From DASYYE01 sp035946955 (GTDB lineage Bacteria; Actinomycetota; Actinomycetes; Streptosporangiales; Streptosporangiaceae): a DNA stretch of 16,031 bases. Below are positions 1-7,069 of the stretch, in pieces. Location of the stretch: positions 1-16,031 of the forward strand of contig DASYYE010000030.1 in NCBI GenBank assembly GCA_035946955.1, written 5' to 3'. Position numbers and translations under genes: made by a program. How positions within the stretch are numbered: the first letter of the stretch is position 1; each line of letters opens with the position of its first letter. Below the pieces are notes generated by a model that was not told the DNA's origin, did no database searches, and saw only the letters and a list, made by a program, of their open reading frames with translations.

Positions 1-936
1 GGGGACGGGCCGGTCCTGCGCCCAGCCGCTCCACGCGGTCACCGCCAGGCAGGCGGCAGCGCTGGCCGCGAGCCACCGTACCCGGGCCGACCGCGGCATC
101 CGCCGCGACCCACGTGGAATGGCACGCCGCGGCCCGCCTGGGAGCGCCCGCCAGAGCGTGGCCACGACGCACAGGCCAACGAGGCCCGTCAGTTCGGCGT
201 CGTGTGCCCACGCCGGTGGGATCGGCACCACGCCGCCTGGCAGTGAGCCGAGCACGAAGCTGTTGTCGGCCCACGGGAACAGCCAGATGTCCGGGCCCTG
301 GAACTGCACCCAGCCGTTGAAGGCCAGGACGATGTCGGTCTCGACGAGCCCGAGCACCACGGCCGCTAGGATGCCCACGAGAGGATGCGGCAGCCAGGTG
401 CCCAGCGCGACGCCGACCGCCCCGCCGAGGACAACGAGCAGCCACCCGCCGACCAGCACCGCAGGCCGGGGCGACCCCACCGCACCGAGCCTGTCCAGCC
501 AGAGCAACGCCGCCCCGGACACGGCCGCCGCCATCACCGCCGGGCCGACCAGGCAAGCCAGCACGCCCCCGGCACGCGCGGCGGCTGGCGCGGGGCAGCT
601 CTCATACAGCTCCTGCATGCCGTCTCGCTTGGCGCGGCTCGCCGCCAAGTGCGCGGCGACCAGGACACCACCGGCCATGGCGAGCAGAGCCGATCCGATC
701 CCCACGTCGGCCCCCCACCAGAGCGGAACCTGCCGGGTGTTGTTCCACCAGACCGCGGCCAGCGTGACGAGGATCCCTGCCAGGACCAGCGGGTTGCGCG
801 CCAGCCGGAGGGCCTCCGCCCGGGCGATGAGCAGGACCACCCGCCACCCGGGCCCAGCCAGCCGTGTGGCGCCAGGCCCGGACGCACCCGGGCCGGCCCG
901 CGCGGAAAGCCCCGCGCGCAGAGCCCCCGCACTCAC
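1..936 (-). CDS. ABC-2-like transporter permease (partial, C-terminus beyond window)
   Basis: An open frame of 312 codons runs without a stop to the left edge, so the C-terminus is missing. The GTG start at 936 overlaps the TGA of the upstream ATPase gene (GTGA, 936-933), which implies translational coupling. The protein has about seven hydrophobic segments (roughly residues 50-64, 78-97, 123-147, 158-180, 185-206, 248-263, 287-303). A short positively charged N-terminal stretch precedes the first helix, a common topology for ABC-2-type membrane subunits. It would form the membrane channel driven by the ATPase encoded just upstream. The substrate cannot be read from the sequence. The WAD-containing loop at 221-240 and the sequence SRAKRDGMQELYES at about 100-113 are typical of the permease partner in actinobacterial sigma/zf-HC2/ABC operons, which is recalled from the family rather than searched. 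Assignment as a membrane subunit is firm; the exact family is inferred. Confidence 0.85.
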   Translation of the reverse strand, partial: MSAGALRAGLSARAGPGASGPGATRLAGPGWRVVLLIARAEALRLARNPLVLAGILVTLAAVWWNNTRQVPLWWGADVGIGSALLAMAGGVLVAAHLAASRAKRDGMQELYESCPAPAAARAGGVLACLVGPAVMAAAVSGAALLWLDRLGAVGSPRPAVLVGGWLLVVLGGAVGVALGTWLPHPLVGILAAVVLGLVETDIVLAFNGWVQFQGPDIWLFPWADNSFVLGSLPGGVVPIPPAWAHDAELTGLVGLCVVATLWRALPGGPRRAIPRGSRRMPRSARVRWLAASAAACLAVTAWSGWAQDRPVP

Positions 937-1913
937 GCCCGGCCCCGGTGCGGCCGTGAGCGTCGGGTGGCTCCGCTTTCCTTGCCGTCCGGCCGCACGG
1001 CGGCACCGGCAAGCAGCAGGTACCCGTCCTCGGCGGTGGGTGGCGCCACCCGGGCCTCGGGGGGGACGTCCGGCCCGATGTGGCGCCACCAGCCGTCAGC
1101 GGTCAGCCAGGACACCTCTGCTGTGGTGCAGCGGTCCCGGGCGACCCACACACGGCCCGCGGCCTGCGTGGCCAGCGCGGCGGGGGTCCCAGCGAACCGC
1201 ACCTGCCCGTTCAGCAGCACCACCACGTGCGAACAGATGGCGGTGACGTCCTCGACCTGGTGGGTGGCCAGCACCACCACCGGGCCGCCGGGCAGCCCGG
1301 AGAGCATCTCCCGGAACCGCAGCCGCTGCTCCGGGTCGAGCCCGGCCGCCGGTTCGTCCAGCACCAGCAGGTCCGGCTGGCCGAGGAGGGCCTGGGCCAG
1401 CCCGAGCCGCCGACGCATCCCACCGGACAGCGCCCTGATCCGGTGCCGGGCATGGTCTTCCAGCCCGGCAGCGGCCAGGACGCGCGCGATCTCCGCGTGC
1501 CTGCGGCGCCGGTCGGTGATCTCTTTCAGGATCGCCACGTAGTCGAGAAACCCCGCCACGGTGAAGTGCTGGTGGTAGCCAAGCTCCTGCGGCAGGTAGC
1601 CGAGCCGGCGCCGGACCTCGACCCGCTCAGCCGCGTCGGCCGGGTCGAACCCGAGCACGCAGAGCCGGCCCTCATCGGGCGAGGCGACTGTCGCCAGGAT
1701 CGACAGCAGCGTGGTCTTGCCCGCGCCGTTCGGGCCGAGCAGTCCGGTGATGCCACGCCTGAGCGCCAAGCCGACCCGGTCCAGCGCCACGGTCCGGCCG
1801 TAGCGTCGCGTCAGCCCCTCGGCGCGTACCTCGGCGGGCTGGTTACCCTGCCCTGGCGGCCCTTCAGCGGTCGCCTCCCCCGCGGTGCCGTGTCCTTCGG
1901 TCACTGCCACCAC
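933..1913 (-). CDS. ABC transporter ATP-binding protein
   Basis: The 326-residue protein is a complete ABC ATPase. Walker A GPNGAGKT is at 60-67, the Q-loop PQE at 108-110, signature LSGGM at 162-166, Walker B LLVLDEP at 182-188, and the switch histidine in ATHQ at 218. The domain resembles the CcmA/DrrA class, which powers export or ABC-2 permeases. About 100 residues after the nucleotide-binding domain form a C-terminal extension rich in charged residues with no recognised fold. Translation begins at a GTG, 4 bases after the stop of the zinc-finger membrane protein gene, with a GGGGTGAGG stretch upstream. The stop overlaps the permease start. A later in-frame GTG at 1904 is possible. It energises the permease downstream and is expected to be co-transcribed with the sigma factor upstream, suggesting a stress- or signal-controlled pump. 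Confidence 0.96.
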   Translation of the reverse strand: MVAVTEGHGTAGEATAEGPPGQGNQPAEVRAEGLTRRYGRTVALDRVGLALRRGITGLLGPNGAGKTTLLSILATVASPDEGRLCVLGFDPADAAERVEVRRRLGYLPQELGYHQHFTVAGFLDYVAILKEITDRRRRHAEIARVLAAAGLEDHARHRIRALSGGMRRRLGLAQALLGQPDLLVLDEPAAGLDPEQRLRFREMLSGLPGGPVVVLATHQVEDVTAICSHVVVLLNGQVRFAGTPAALATQAAGRVWVARDRCTTAEVSWLTADGWWRHIGPDVPPEARVAPPTAEDGYLLLAGAAVRPDGKESGATRRSRPHRGRA

Positions 1914-1917
1914 AACC

Positions 1918-2784
1918 TCACCCCATCAAGCCGAAGTCGAGCCGGTCGCGCCTGGCCACGATGAACGCGGCGGCGCCGAGCAGGACAGCCAGCGCGGCCA
2001 CCTGGCCGACTGGGCCGAACGCCTTGACCGGGCTGCCGTCCGCCAGCCCGGTCCCCACAGCGGCCGCGACCCACGCGGCGCCTGCCGCGACGGCGCCCGG
2101 CAGCATGCCCGCTACCGTGCCAGCGGCCAGCGCGGACACACAGACCGCGAGGGCGGGCAGCAGCAGCGCCTCCGGCAGCCACCACGGGCCCGGCAACGCG
2201 AAGGCAGCGAGCACGGTCGGCACCAGCGCCGCCGCGATCACGGCGGTCCCCCGCACGCACAGCAGCCGTATCTTCGGCACGGGCGCGGCCGTGGCCAGCG
2301 CGGCTGCGGGGTCGAGGCGTGCGCTGAACGCTGTGGCCACCGCTGCCAGTGGGAGCAGCGGTGCGAGGACGAGGAAGGGCACCAGCGTGTCGCTGGCGGG
2401 GAGCGAGACCAGCGCGGCCGGGCCCGGTGCCAGCAGGTGGGCCAACCCGACCGCGGTGGCGAGCACAAGAGCCATCCCGGCCAGCCACGAACGGCGCAGC
2501 GACGGGGTAGCCGACAGCAGGCGGATGACGTGTTCAGGCACGCCGATGCGCCGCAGTGCCCGGCCTATCAGCCCGAGTTCCGGCAGTGCCAGCCTGGTCA
2601 GCAGGACGCGGCGGTTGCGCGCCACCCTTTCGGGGTCAGTGCCGGCCATGGACCGCTGACAGACGGCGCAGCCTGGCACGTGTGCCTCGACCGACCAGGC
2701 GGCGACTGTGCCCAGCTCACCTGCGAGGTAGGCGGCGACCGTGCCCGCTGACAGCACGGGGCACGCGTAGCTGACATCGCTCAC
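1918..2784 (-). CDS. zf-HC2 zinc-finger multi-pass membrane protein, putative anti-sigma factor
   Basis: The 288-residue product starts at a GTG (2784) that overlaps the sigma factor's TGA (GTGA, 2784-2781). GGGAGG lies 8 bases upstream, so this start is preferred over a longer reading from 2823. An N-terminal HxxxCxxC motif (H35, C39, C42) is the anti-sigma zinc-finger signature (zf-HC2/ZAS type). About six hydrophobic helices follow between residues 100 and 280, ending in a short basic tail. In known systems the zinc-finger domain holds the cognate ECF sigma factor inactive at the membrane. Here the coupled gene order makes the sigma factor at 2781-3320 its expected partner. The six-helix body is much larger than the usual single-pass anti-sigma factor and could sense membrane stress or touch the ABC permease; that is inference. 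Confidence 0.85.
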   Translation of the reverse strand: MSDVSYACPVLSAGTVAAYLAGELGTVAAWSVEAHVPGCAVCQRSMAGTDPERVARNRRVLLTRLALPELGLIGRALRRIGVPEHVIRLLSATPSLRRSWLAGMALVLATAVGLAHLLAPGPAALVSLPASDTLVPFLVLAPLLPLAAVATAFSARLDPAAALATAAPVPKIRLLCVRGTAVIAAALVPTVLAAFALPGPWWLPEALLLPALAVCVSALAAGTVAGMLPGAVAAGAAWVAAAVGTGLADGSPVKAFGPVGQVAALAVLLGAAAFIVARRDRLDFGLMG

Positions 2785-3320
2785 GTCAGTGCCTCCCTCA
2801 GTTCGGCCCGCGCCCGATGGCACCGGGACTTGACGGTGCCCTCCGGCACGCCGAGCAGACGCGCTGCCTCGGCGCAGGTCAGCCCATCGAGCACAGTGGC
2901 CTGCACGGCTGCGCGCAGTTCGGGTGAGAGCCGGGTCAGGGCCTCCCCCAGCCGCCCGTGCTCCACTCCGAGCAGCACCTCGTCCTCGGCTGACCGCACC
3001 AGCCGCTCCGCCGGGCCGTCCTGGGCCGCGGCCAGGCTGGCGCGTTCGTGACGGGTCTCAGCCCGAAGCGCGTCGATGAGACGCCGGATGGCGATTGCCC
3101 AGAGGAACGCGGCCACCTCGCCCTCTGCCCGGTAGCCGCGGGCCCGCCGCCACAGCGTGAGGAACGTCTCCTGGAGTGCCTGGTCCACAGCGTCGGCCGA
3201 CGCGCACCGACGTCTCAGCCGCGCCAGCAGCCACCCCGCGTGCCGGTCATAGAGCATGGTCAGCGCGCCCTCGTCCCCGGCTGCCACGGCCCGCAGCAAC
3301 GTCACGTCATCGGGTGCCAT
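2781..3320 (-). CDS. ECF-type RNA polymerase sigma factor
   Basis: The 179-residue protein has the two-domain ECF layout. Sigma-2 spans about 12-90 (AVDQALQETFLTLW at 44-57, then FLWAIAIRRLIDALR at 72-86). Sigma-4 covers about 122-178, with a helix-turn-helix around GLTCAEAARLLGVPEGTVKS (146-165). The ATG at 3320 is chosen because GGAG lies 5 bases before it. A GTG at 3338 would add six residues but its GAGG is almost touching the start. The gene is first in a coupled run with the zinc-finger membrane protein, the ATPase and the permease, so it probably controls its own operon. It lies only 21 bases after the stop of the secreted-protein gene upstream, so readthrough from that pair is likely. 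I cannot see a convincing target promoter. Confidence 0.95.
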   Translation of the reverse strand: MAPDDVTLLRAVAAGDEGALTMLYDRHAGWLLARLRRRCASADAVDQALQETFLTLWRRARGYRAEGEVAAFLWAIAIRRLIDALRAETRHERASLAAAQDGPAERLVRSAEDEVLLGVEHGRLGEALTRLSPELRAAVQATVLDGLTCAEAARLLGVPEGTVKSRCHRARAELREALT

Positions 3321-3341
3321 TGGCTCCTGCGGTCTCACACC

Positions 3342-4190
3342 TCAGTATGTCGACGCGCCCAGGGGATCCGGTTCACCCATATCCCAGTAGATGATGCCGA
3401 ACCCCTGCGCCTGCACAGACCCGTTTGTCAGCGTCGCTGCGGCGCTGGAGGAAATGCCCGAAGTATTCCAGCCGCCAGGTGCCAGTGGCGACCGCCTCCC
3501 CGGCCGCCGGGCCACTAGGCGGGGTGGTGCCGTCGAGCCACTGACCTGCACCGGGACAGCCACCGACCCCTGCAGGCCGTAGGACACACTGCCCTTGCCA
3601 AACCCGGCAGTGACCAGGTCACCCCCGCCCGAAGCGGCCGCGATGCTCACCGGCACCGAGTTGGCCGTCTCGCGGTACCTGCCGTCGGCGCCTTGCCGCA
3701 GCGCCGTGTCAATGGGCCGCCAGGTGCCATCCGGCGCCCGGAAGTTCACCGGCTGTGTGTACACCCTCCGGGTGTAGGTCCCGTCCGCGTTGTGGAACAT
3801 CGTGGACATCGCGTCCGACCGCGCGGGGACCGGCACAGACGTGCGCGGGTTGAAGCTGTGCGACCCGTTGCCGGAACCGGGCCCGGTGGACGTTGGCTTG
3901 ACCGTCTGGCGGTGCGGGGTGAAGAGGGGAAGCTGGCCGGCAGCCTTGCCCGGAGCCGTGCCGGCACCACGGCCCGCCCGCGTCGCCGCGGCGGAGACAT
4001 AGTGCGCCTTGCCCGCCGCGGTGCCAGACTGCTGCACCGGCAGCGACAGCGAGGTCGTGTGGCCGGTCAGCCAGTCCAGGATCCGTGACCACGAGACCGT
4101 GGCCGGCCTGGCTGGGGCTGCCGCCGTGGTGAGCGTCACCAGGACAGTCGCCGCCGCAGCCGTTGCCACGGCCCTGGGAAGAGTACGCAT
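3342..4190 (-). CDS. Secreted DNRLRE/Rhs-type N-terminal head, truncated protein
   Basis: The 282-residue product has an alanine-rich Sec signal peptide (basic MRTLPR, hydrophobic core to about residue 22, AAAPARPA at 23-30). Residues about 131-185 (MFHNADGTYTRRVYTQPVNF onward, then DGTWRPIDTAL and RYRETANSVPVSIA) match the opening of large DNRLRE-domain or Rhs/WapA-like wall-associated proteins. Those usually exceed 1,000 residues, whereas this one stops at 282. Its last 60 residues (proline/arginine-rich, then GFGIIYWDMGEPDPLG) do not continue the family pattern as I know it. It may be a deletion remnant, a stand-alone secreted protein, or frameshifted near residue 220. The ATG overlaps the preceding gene's TAA (TAATG), with AGGAAGG 6 bases before it, so expression is coupled to the BMP-like gene. 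Classification is from recalled family pattern, not a search. Confidence 0.65.
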   Translation of the reverse strand: MRTLPRAVATAAAATVLVTLTTAAAPARPATVSWSRILDWLTGHTTSLSLPVQQSGTAAGKAHYVSAAATRAGRGAGTAPGKAAGQLPLFTPHRQTVKPTSTGPGSGNGSHSFNPRTSVPVPARSDAMSTMFHNADGTYTRRVYTQPVNFRAPDGTWRPIDTALRQGADGRYRETANSVPVSIAAASGGGDLVTAGFGKGSVSYGLQGSVAVPVQVSGSTAPPRLVARRPGRRSPLAPGGWNTSGISSSAAATLTNGSVQAQGFGIIYWDMGEPDPLGASTY

Positions 4191-4702
4191 TACAGGCCTT
4201 CCTGGCTCAAGGCAGCAGCGACCGCGCCGCTGACAGCAGCCCTGACCTCACCGGCCGGCGAAGCCGGCACGGTCGTCAACGTGGCGGCCGGTGCGTGCTT
4301 GGTGTCCCCCACAGTGATGAAGCGCACCGACCGGAACCGGGCCGCCTCAGCCGCGACGGCCGCGACCTGCGCAGGCCCGACCGCGAGCACCACGTCGCAG
4401 TGGCGTTGCAGCAGGCTCGCCAGGTAGGGACGGGCGTTGGCCGCCGTGGCCGGGCCACGCACCGCCAGGTACTGCACCCGCACGCGGGTGGCCAGTGACG
4501 TGTTCTCCATGCCCTGCCAGGCAGCGGCCTGCGGGTCGCCCGCTACTCCCTGGGCCCCCGTCAGCAGGCATGCGCTGGCATCCAGGTACTGGCGGGTGGG
4601 CGCCGCCGCGTCCGGTGTCTGCGACGGCCATGCCAGCCACACCAGCACCGCCAGCCCGGCCACGGCGCCTAACGTGCACGCGGCCACCTTCCAATTGGTC
4701 AT
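4190..4702 (-). CDS. Membrane-anchored BMP/PnrA-like periplasmic-binding-type protein
   Basis: The 170-residue protein has one N-terminal hydrophobic anchor or signal segment (about 7-25). An alpha/beta domain follows, with patterns ACLLTGAQGVAG (44-55), RPYLASLLQRHCDVVLAVGP (91-110), and FRSVRFITVGD (123-133). This alternation of strand, sugar-binding-type loop and helix recalls one lobe of basic membrane protein (BMP/PnrA) family receptors. It is only about half the usual 300-350 residues, so it is at best a single-lobe relative. Cysteines 45 and 102 could pair outside the membrane. ATG is preceded by GAGG about 5 bases away. The stop TAA overlaps the start of the DNRLRE-head gene (TAATG), so the two are made together and may act together at the cell surface. 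The function is not known. Confidence 0.6.
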   Translation of the reverse strand: MTNWKVAACTLGAVAGLAVLVWLAWPSQTPDAAAPTRQYLDASACLLTGAQGVAGDPQAAAWQGMENTSLATRVRVQYLAVRGPATAANARPYLASLLQRHCDVVLAVGPAQVAAVAAEAARFRSVRFITVGDTKHAPAATLTTVPASPAGEVRAAVSGAVAAALSQEGL

Positions 4703-4884
4703 GATCCTCGCTCCAAGGTCCGTGTGATGATATTGCGCATGCTGTTTCTGCCAGGTGAATAGTGAAAGCCTTATGAGCTCGTGCCGATTCTTGGGGCAGG
4801 CATTATCACGGCCCCCGTCCCCGTTTCAGCGGTTGCTGCCTTTCCCAGTTCTAGCAGCAGGCCTGGCCAATGGCGTGGTTTGGA

Positions 4885-4898
4885 TTGTCGCGCGACAA
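4885..4898. promoter_or_regulatory. 14-base perfect palindrome, possible operator
   Basis: The sequence TTGTCGCGCGACAA is identical to its own reverse complement. It lies about 185 bases upstream of the BMP-like gene start, in non-coding DNA. A dimeric regulator could bind it. I do not recognise it as the site of a particular repressor. Confidence 0.4.
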
Positions 4899-4950
4899 CT
4901 ATGAGACAACCAGGCGGGGCGCGGTTAGGCGTTTGCCATGGCCATGTGGG

Positions 4951-4986
4951 CGGCGCCATCGCCGCGCCCCGTGTGCGATGGCGCCG
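4951..4986 (-). terminator. GC-rich stem-loop, probable terminator of the second sigma operon
   Basis: A 12-bp perfect inverted repeat pairs CGGCGCCATCGC with GCGATGGCGCCG around a 12-base loop. It sits about 85 bases past the stop of the membrane-protein gene at 5071 and before the next minus-strand gene. There is no clear U tract, which is common for actinobacterial terminators. It could also be a regulatory structure. Confidence 0.5.
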
Positions 4987-5070
4987 GGAGACATGCGAGG
5001 TGTCCTGGCTAGGTGCCTATCTCCTGGTCGGGCCGATGTGCCACAGGCTCGCAGGCGTTTGCGCCCAGGA

Positions 5071-5850
5071 TCAGGTGCAGTGCTTGCCCGTCCGGACGAG
5101 GCCGAAGGCCACCGAGACAACCGTCTGGGCATGTGGGTGCCCTGTCAGGGACGCCCGATCTGCTTTTGCGCTTACGTTCAGGGCTATGCCGACCCTGGGG
5201 GGTATCGCCTGGCGATGGATCTGGACCAAGGCGGGAAGGCCGCTGAAGGCGGCCGTTGGCCCAGCCACAGTGATACTCGGGTGAAGCCTGGCCGTTGACG
5301 GCGTGGCCGTGCCCGGGAACCCAAAGACCTTGTTCCATGCCTGGCTGGTGATGTATGTGCATGAAGGGTTCGGCCGGCCTGAGAACGTGACGCTAGCCGG
5401 TATCCCAACCGCGCGGAGCCGTCGCTGCAGGCCGGCCGGATCCCGCAGTTCGCGGATGGTGACGTATACCACGCCGTCGGCGTGCCGGGTCACCGACCAG
5501 GCCATCAGCCGGGCAGGCGCCTGGCGGCTGGCTGGCAGCAGCGCAGTCACCGCAAGGATCACAGCCACCGCAATGCCTGTCGACAGCGCGACCGCAGACT
5601 GCATGACAAGGAAGCGGCGGCGTCTGCGGTCGCCTCGCTGGATGATATTGGCCGCTGGGAACGGCGCGGCGGCTACCGCCGCGGCTGTCAGGCCGCGACT
5701 GCCTGACCACCACCCGGCCTTGTGCCAGCAGGCCCGGCCGGTCAGCGCCCCTCGGCGTTCCAGCAGGGCAGCCCTGGCAGCGGAGTAAGCGGCCGGCGAG
5801 GGCGGCTCAGGCTGGCCCCACCCCTCGCGCAGGGCCTGAAGGTCGTCCAC
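5071..5850 (-). CDS. Single-pass membrane protein paired with ECF sigma factor, candidate anti-sigma/sensor
   Basis: The GTG-started 259-residue protein begins 2 bases after the sigma factor stop, with AAGGGA about 10 bases upstream. The N-terminal segment (MDDLQALREGWGQPEPPSPA, then AARAALLERRG) has the pattern of actinobacterial membrane proteins co-encoded with ECF sigma factors (CU044_5270-like). One strong helix lies at about 82-105 after a basic RRRRR stretch, giving a cytoplasmic N-terminus and an outside C-terminal domain. That domain includes VVYVTIRELRDPAGLQRRLR (127-146) and cysteines 164 and 258, which could form a disulfide. No HxxxCxxC zinc finger is present. By position it likely restrains or tunes the sigma factor at 5853-6491. 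Family placement is by recall; the anti-sigma role is inferred. Confidence 0.72.
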   Translation of the reverse strand: MDDLQALREGWGQPEPPSPAAYSAARAALLERRGALTGRACWHKAGWWSGSRGLTAAAVAAAPFPAANIIQRGDRRRRRFLVMQSAVALSTGIAVAVILAVTALLPASRQAPARLMAWSVTRHADGVVYVTIRELRDPAGLQRRLRAVGIPASVTFSGRPNPSCTYITSQAWNKVFGFPGTATPSTARLHPSITVAGPTAAFSGLPALVQIHRQAIPPRVGIALNVSAKADRASLTGHPHAQTVVSVAFGLVRTGKHCT

Positions 5851-5852
5851 CG

Positions 5853-6491
5853 TCAGTAGTCCCTTCCTGTGGCGGCCGGGTCGGCCTGACCCAGCGCGGC
5901 GCGGATTTCCTTGCGGGCCCGGTGCAACCGGGAACGGGCCGTCCCGGCCGGGATGCCGAGTGCCTCGCCCGTCTGCTCAGAGGTCAGCCCGGCCCAGGCG
6001 ACCAGCAGCAGCACGTCCCGGTCCGCTTCGGAGATCCTGGCCAGCGCCGCCGCCAGCGGCGCACGGCGGGCCTGGGCGTCGAGCCGCAACGCGACCTCAT
6101 CCGCATGGCCCTCGCTGACTTCACTGACGCCCGTACGGGCCAGCGCGCGGTACCGCCGGGCCTCCGCCCTGTGGTGCCTGCAGATCAGGTTCGAGACGAT
6201 CCCGTACAACCATGGCCGGGCGTCCGGGCGGGACACCTCGTACCGCTTTCGCCGTGTGAACGCGACCAGGAACGTCTCCGCAGCCACGTCGTCAGCCAGG
6301 CTCTCGCCCAGCCGCCGCGCGGCATAGCCGTGGATCTGGTGGTAGTAACGGTCGAAGATGGCGGCGAAGCACTCCGGCTCCCGCCAGGACCGCTTGATGA
6401 GCTCGGCGTCGCTGGCCTCCTGCGCCAGGGACACTCGCGTCACCACAGCCATGTCTGGGTCACTCGAATCATTGCCTGCCTTCCGCGGCAT
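5853..6491 (-). CDS. ECF-type RNA polymerase sigma factor (second)
   Basis: The 212-residue protein carries sigma-2 at about 38-108 (LADDVAAETFLVAF at 65-78; DARPWLYGIVSNLICRHHR at 90-108). Sigma-4 lies at about 146-200, with a helix-turn-helix near LTSEQTGEALGIPAGTARSR (169-188). About 30 residues precede sigma-2. The ATG at 6491 is supported by AAGGAGGGG ending 9 bases upstream; a later ATG at 6452 lacks a comparable site. It is followed 2 bases later by a membrane protein gene and presumably regulates that pair. It differs from the first sigma factor (2781-3320) in its longer head and sequence, so the two are not recent duplicates. The upstream decayed region probably holds its promoter, but I see no clear -35/-10 pair. 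Confidence 0.95.
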   Translation of the reverse strand: MPRKAGNDSSDPDMAVVTRVSLAQEASDAELIKRSWREPECFAAIFDRYYHQIHGYAARRLGESLADDVAAETFLVAFTRRKRYEVSRPDARPWLYGIVSNLICRHHRAEARRYRALARTGVSEVSEGHADEVALRLDAQARRAPLAAALARISEADRDVLLLVAWAGLTSEQTGEALGIPAGTARSRLHRARKEIRAALGQADPAATGRDY

Positions 6492-6794
6492 AGGTGCTCA
6501 CCCCTCCTTCGCCGACCGCCCCCAAACTGTTCGCCGGCAAAGACGCGCAGGCCAGGAACGGTCACGCTGTCGCCGCAGCTGGTCAACGCCTGACACACCA
6601 AGAACACCCCGGGCCGACGCATCACCGTGACCGGCCTGCGGGCGCCTGGGTGGCACGGCCAGGCTCACCGGAGCTGTTCTGGCAGATGGGGCCGTGGCCG
6701 GCAGCACAACGGAAGCGTTCAAGTAGTGCGTCCTCGACGATGGAGCCGACTGGCCCTTGGCCTGCCCTGTGACCAGAAGGTGCTCGGGCTGCTG
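6492..6794. other. Non-coding stretch upstream of second sigma factor
   Basis: About 300 bases without a gene I can support. Frames on both strands give proline/arginine-rich strings with no domain likeness. The bases next to 6491 hold the ribosome site of the sigma gene and must contain its promoter. The distal half borders the IS110 fragment and may be degraded insertion-sequence DNA. Confidence 0.45.
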
Positions 6795-7050
6795 TTAGTC
6801 AGCGCGGGCTGGCGGGGCGATCCACGCCTCGGGCAAGTCGGCGCGCAGCAGCTGCGCCAAGATCGCGGCGTCAGCCTTGTCGTTATTCAGCCGCGCCGAG
6901 GCGATGGCCTTGCACTGCAGCGGGTGCACCAGGTGCGGGGTGAACCCGTAGCCTTCCAGCAGATCCACAAGCCACCCAGCCAAACGCGGCCTCGAACGCC
7001 GCAGGCGTGCCCAGCGGCAAGCCGCCGATCATGCTCAGCACCGTGTCCAC
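6795..7050 (-). mobile_element. IS110-family transposase fragment (degenerate)
   Basis: Read on the minus strand from about 7050, a first frame gives VDTVLSMIGGLPLG then FEAAFGW. The frame then shifts at about 6971-6978, where two bases appear to be missing. The second frame continues WLVDLLEGYGFTPHLVHPLQ, then KAIASARL, NDKADAAILAQLLRADLPEA and WIAPP, ending at 6795. This is the N-terminal DEDD catalytic region pattern of IS110-family transposases, with the conserved acidic residues in FEA and DKADA. Only about 85 of the roughly 330-400 residues remain, and the C-terminal serine domain is absent. No element ends were recognised. It is an inactive relic. Confidence 0.8.
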
Positions 7051-7069
7051 CCCGTTGGGCGCGTTCCGG

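Larger units (their letters stand above)
4703..5070. other. Intergenic stretch with two symmetrical elements
   Basis: These 368 bases lie between two minus-strand blocks and carry no convincing gene. Short open frames on either strand lack family resemblance and a ribosome site. The AT-richest part (about 4730-4800) lies directly before the BMP-like gene and should hold its promoter. A perfect palindrome at 4885-4898 and a 12-bp stem-loop at 4951-4986 are listed separately. Confidence 0.6.

Noticed and set aside
119..1542. Long plus-strand open frames over the left edge
   Set aside because: They are antisense to the permease and ATPase, have Arg/Pro/Ala-rich low-information content and no family likeness; the minus strand carries clear ABC motifs.
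1885..2751. Plus-strand frame of 288 residues
   Set aside because: Gln/Arg/Gly-rich translation antisense to the zinc-finger membrane protein, with no ribosome site or domain.
4781..5298. Two overlapping plus-strand frames (4781-5284 and 4870-5298)
   Set aside because: They span the gap and the 3' end of a well-supported minus-strand gene, have no ribosome site and no recognisable motifs.
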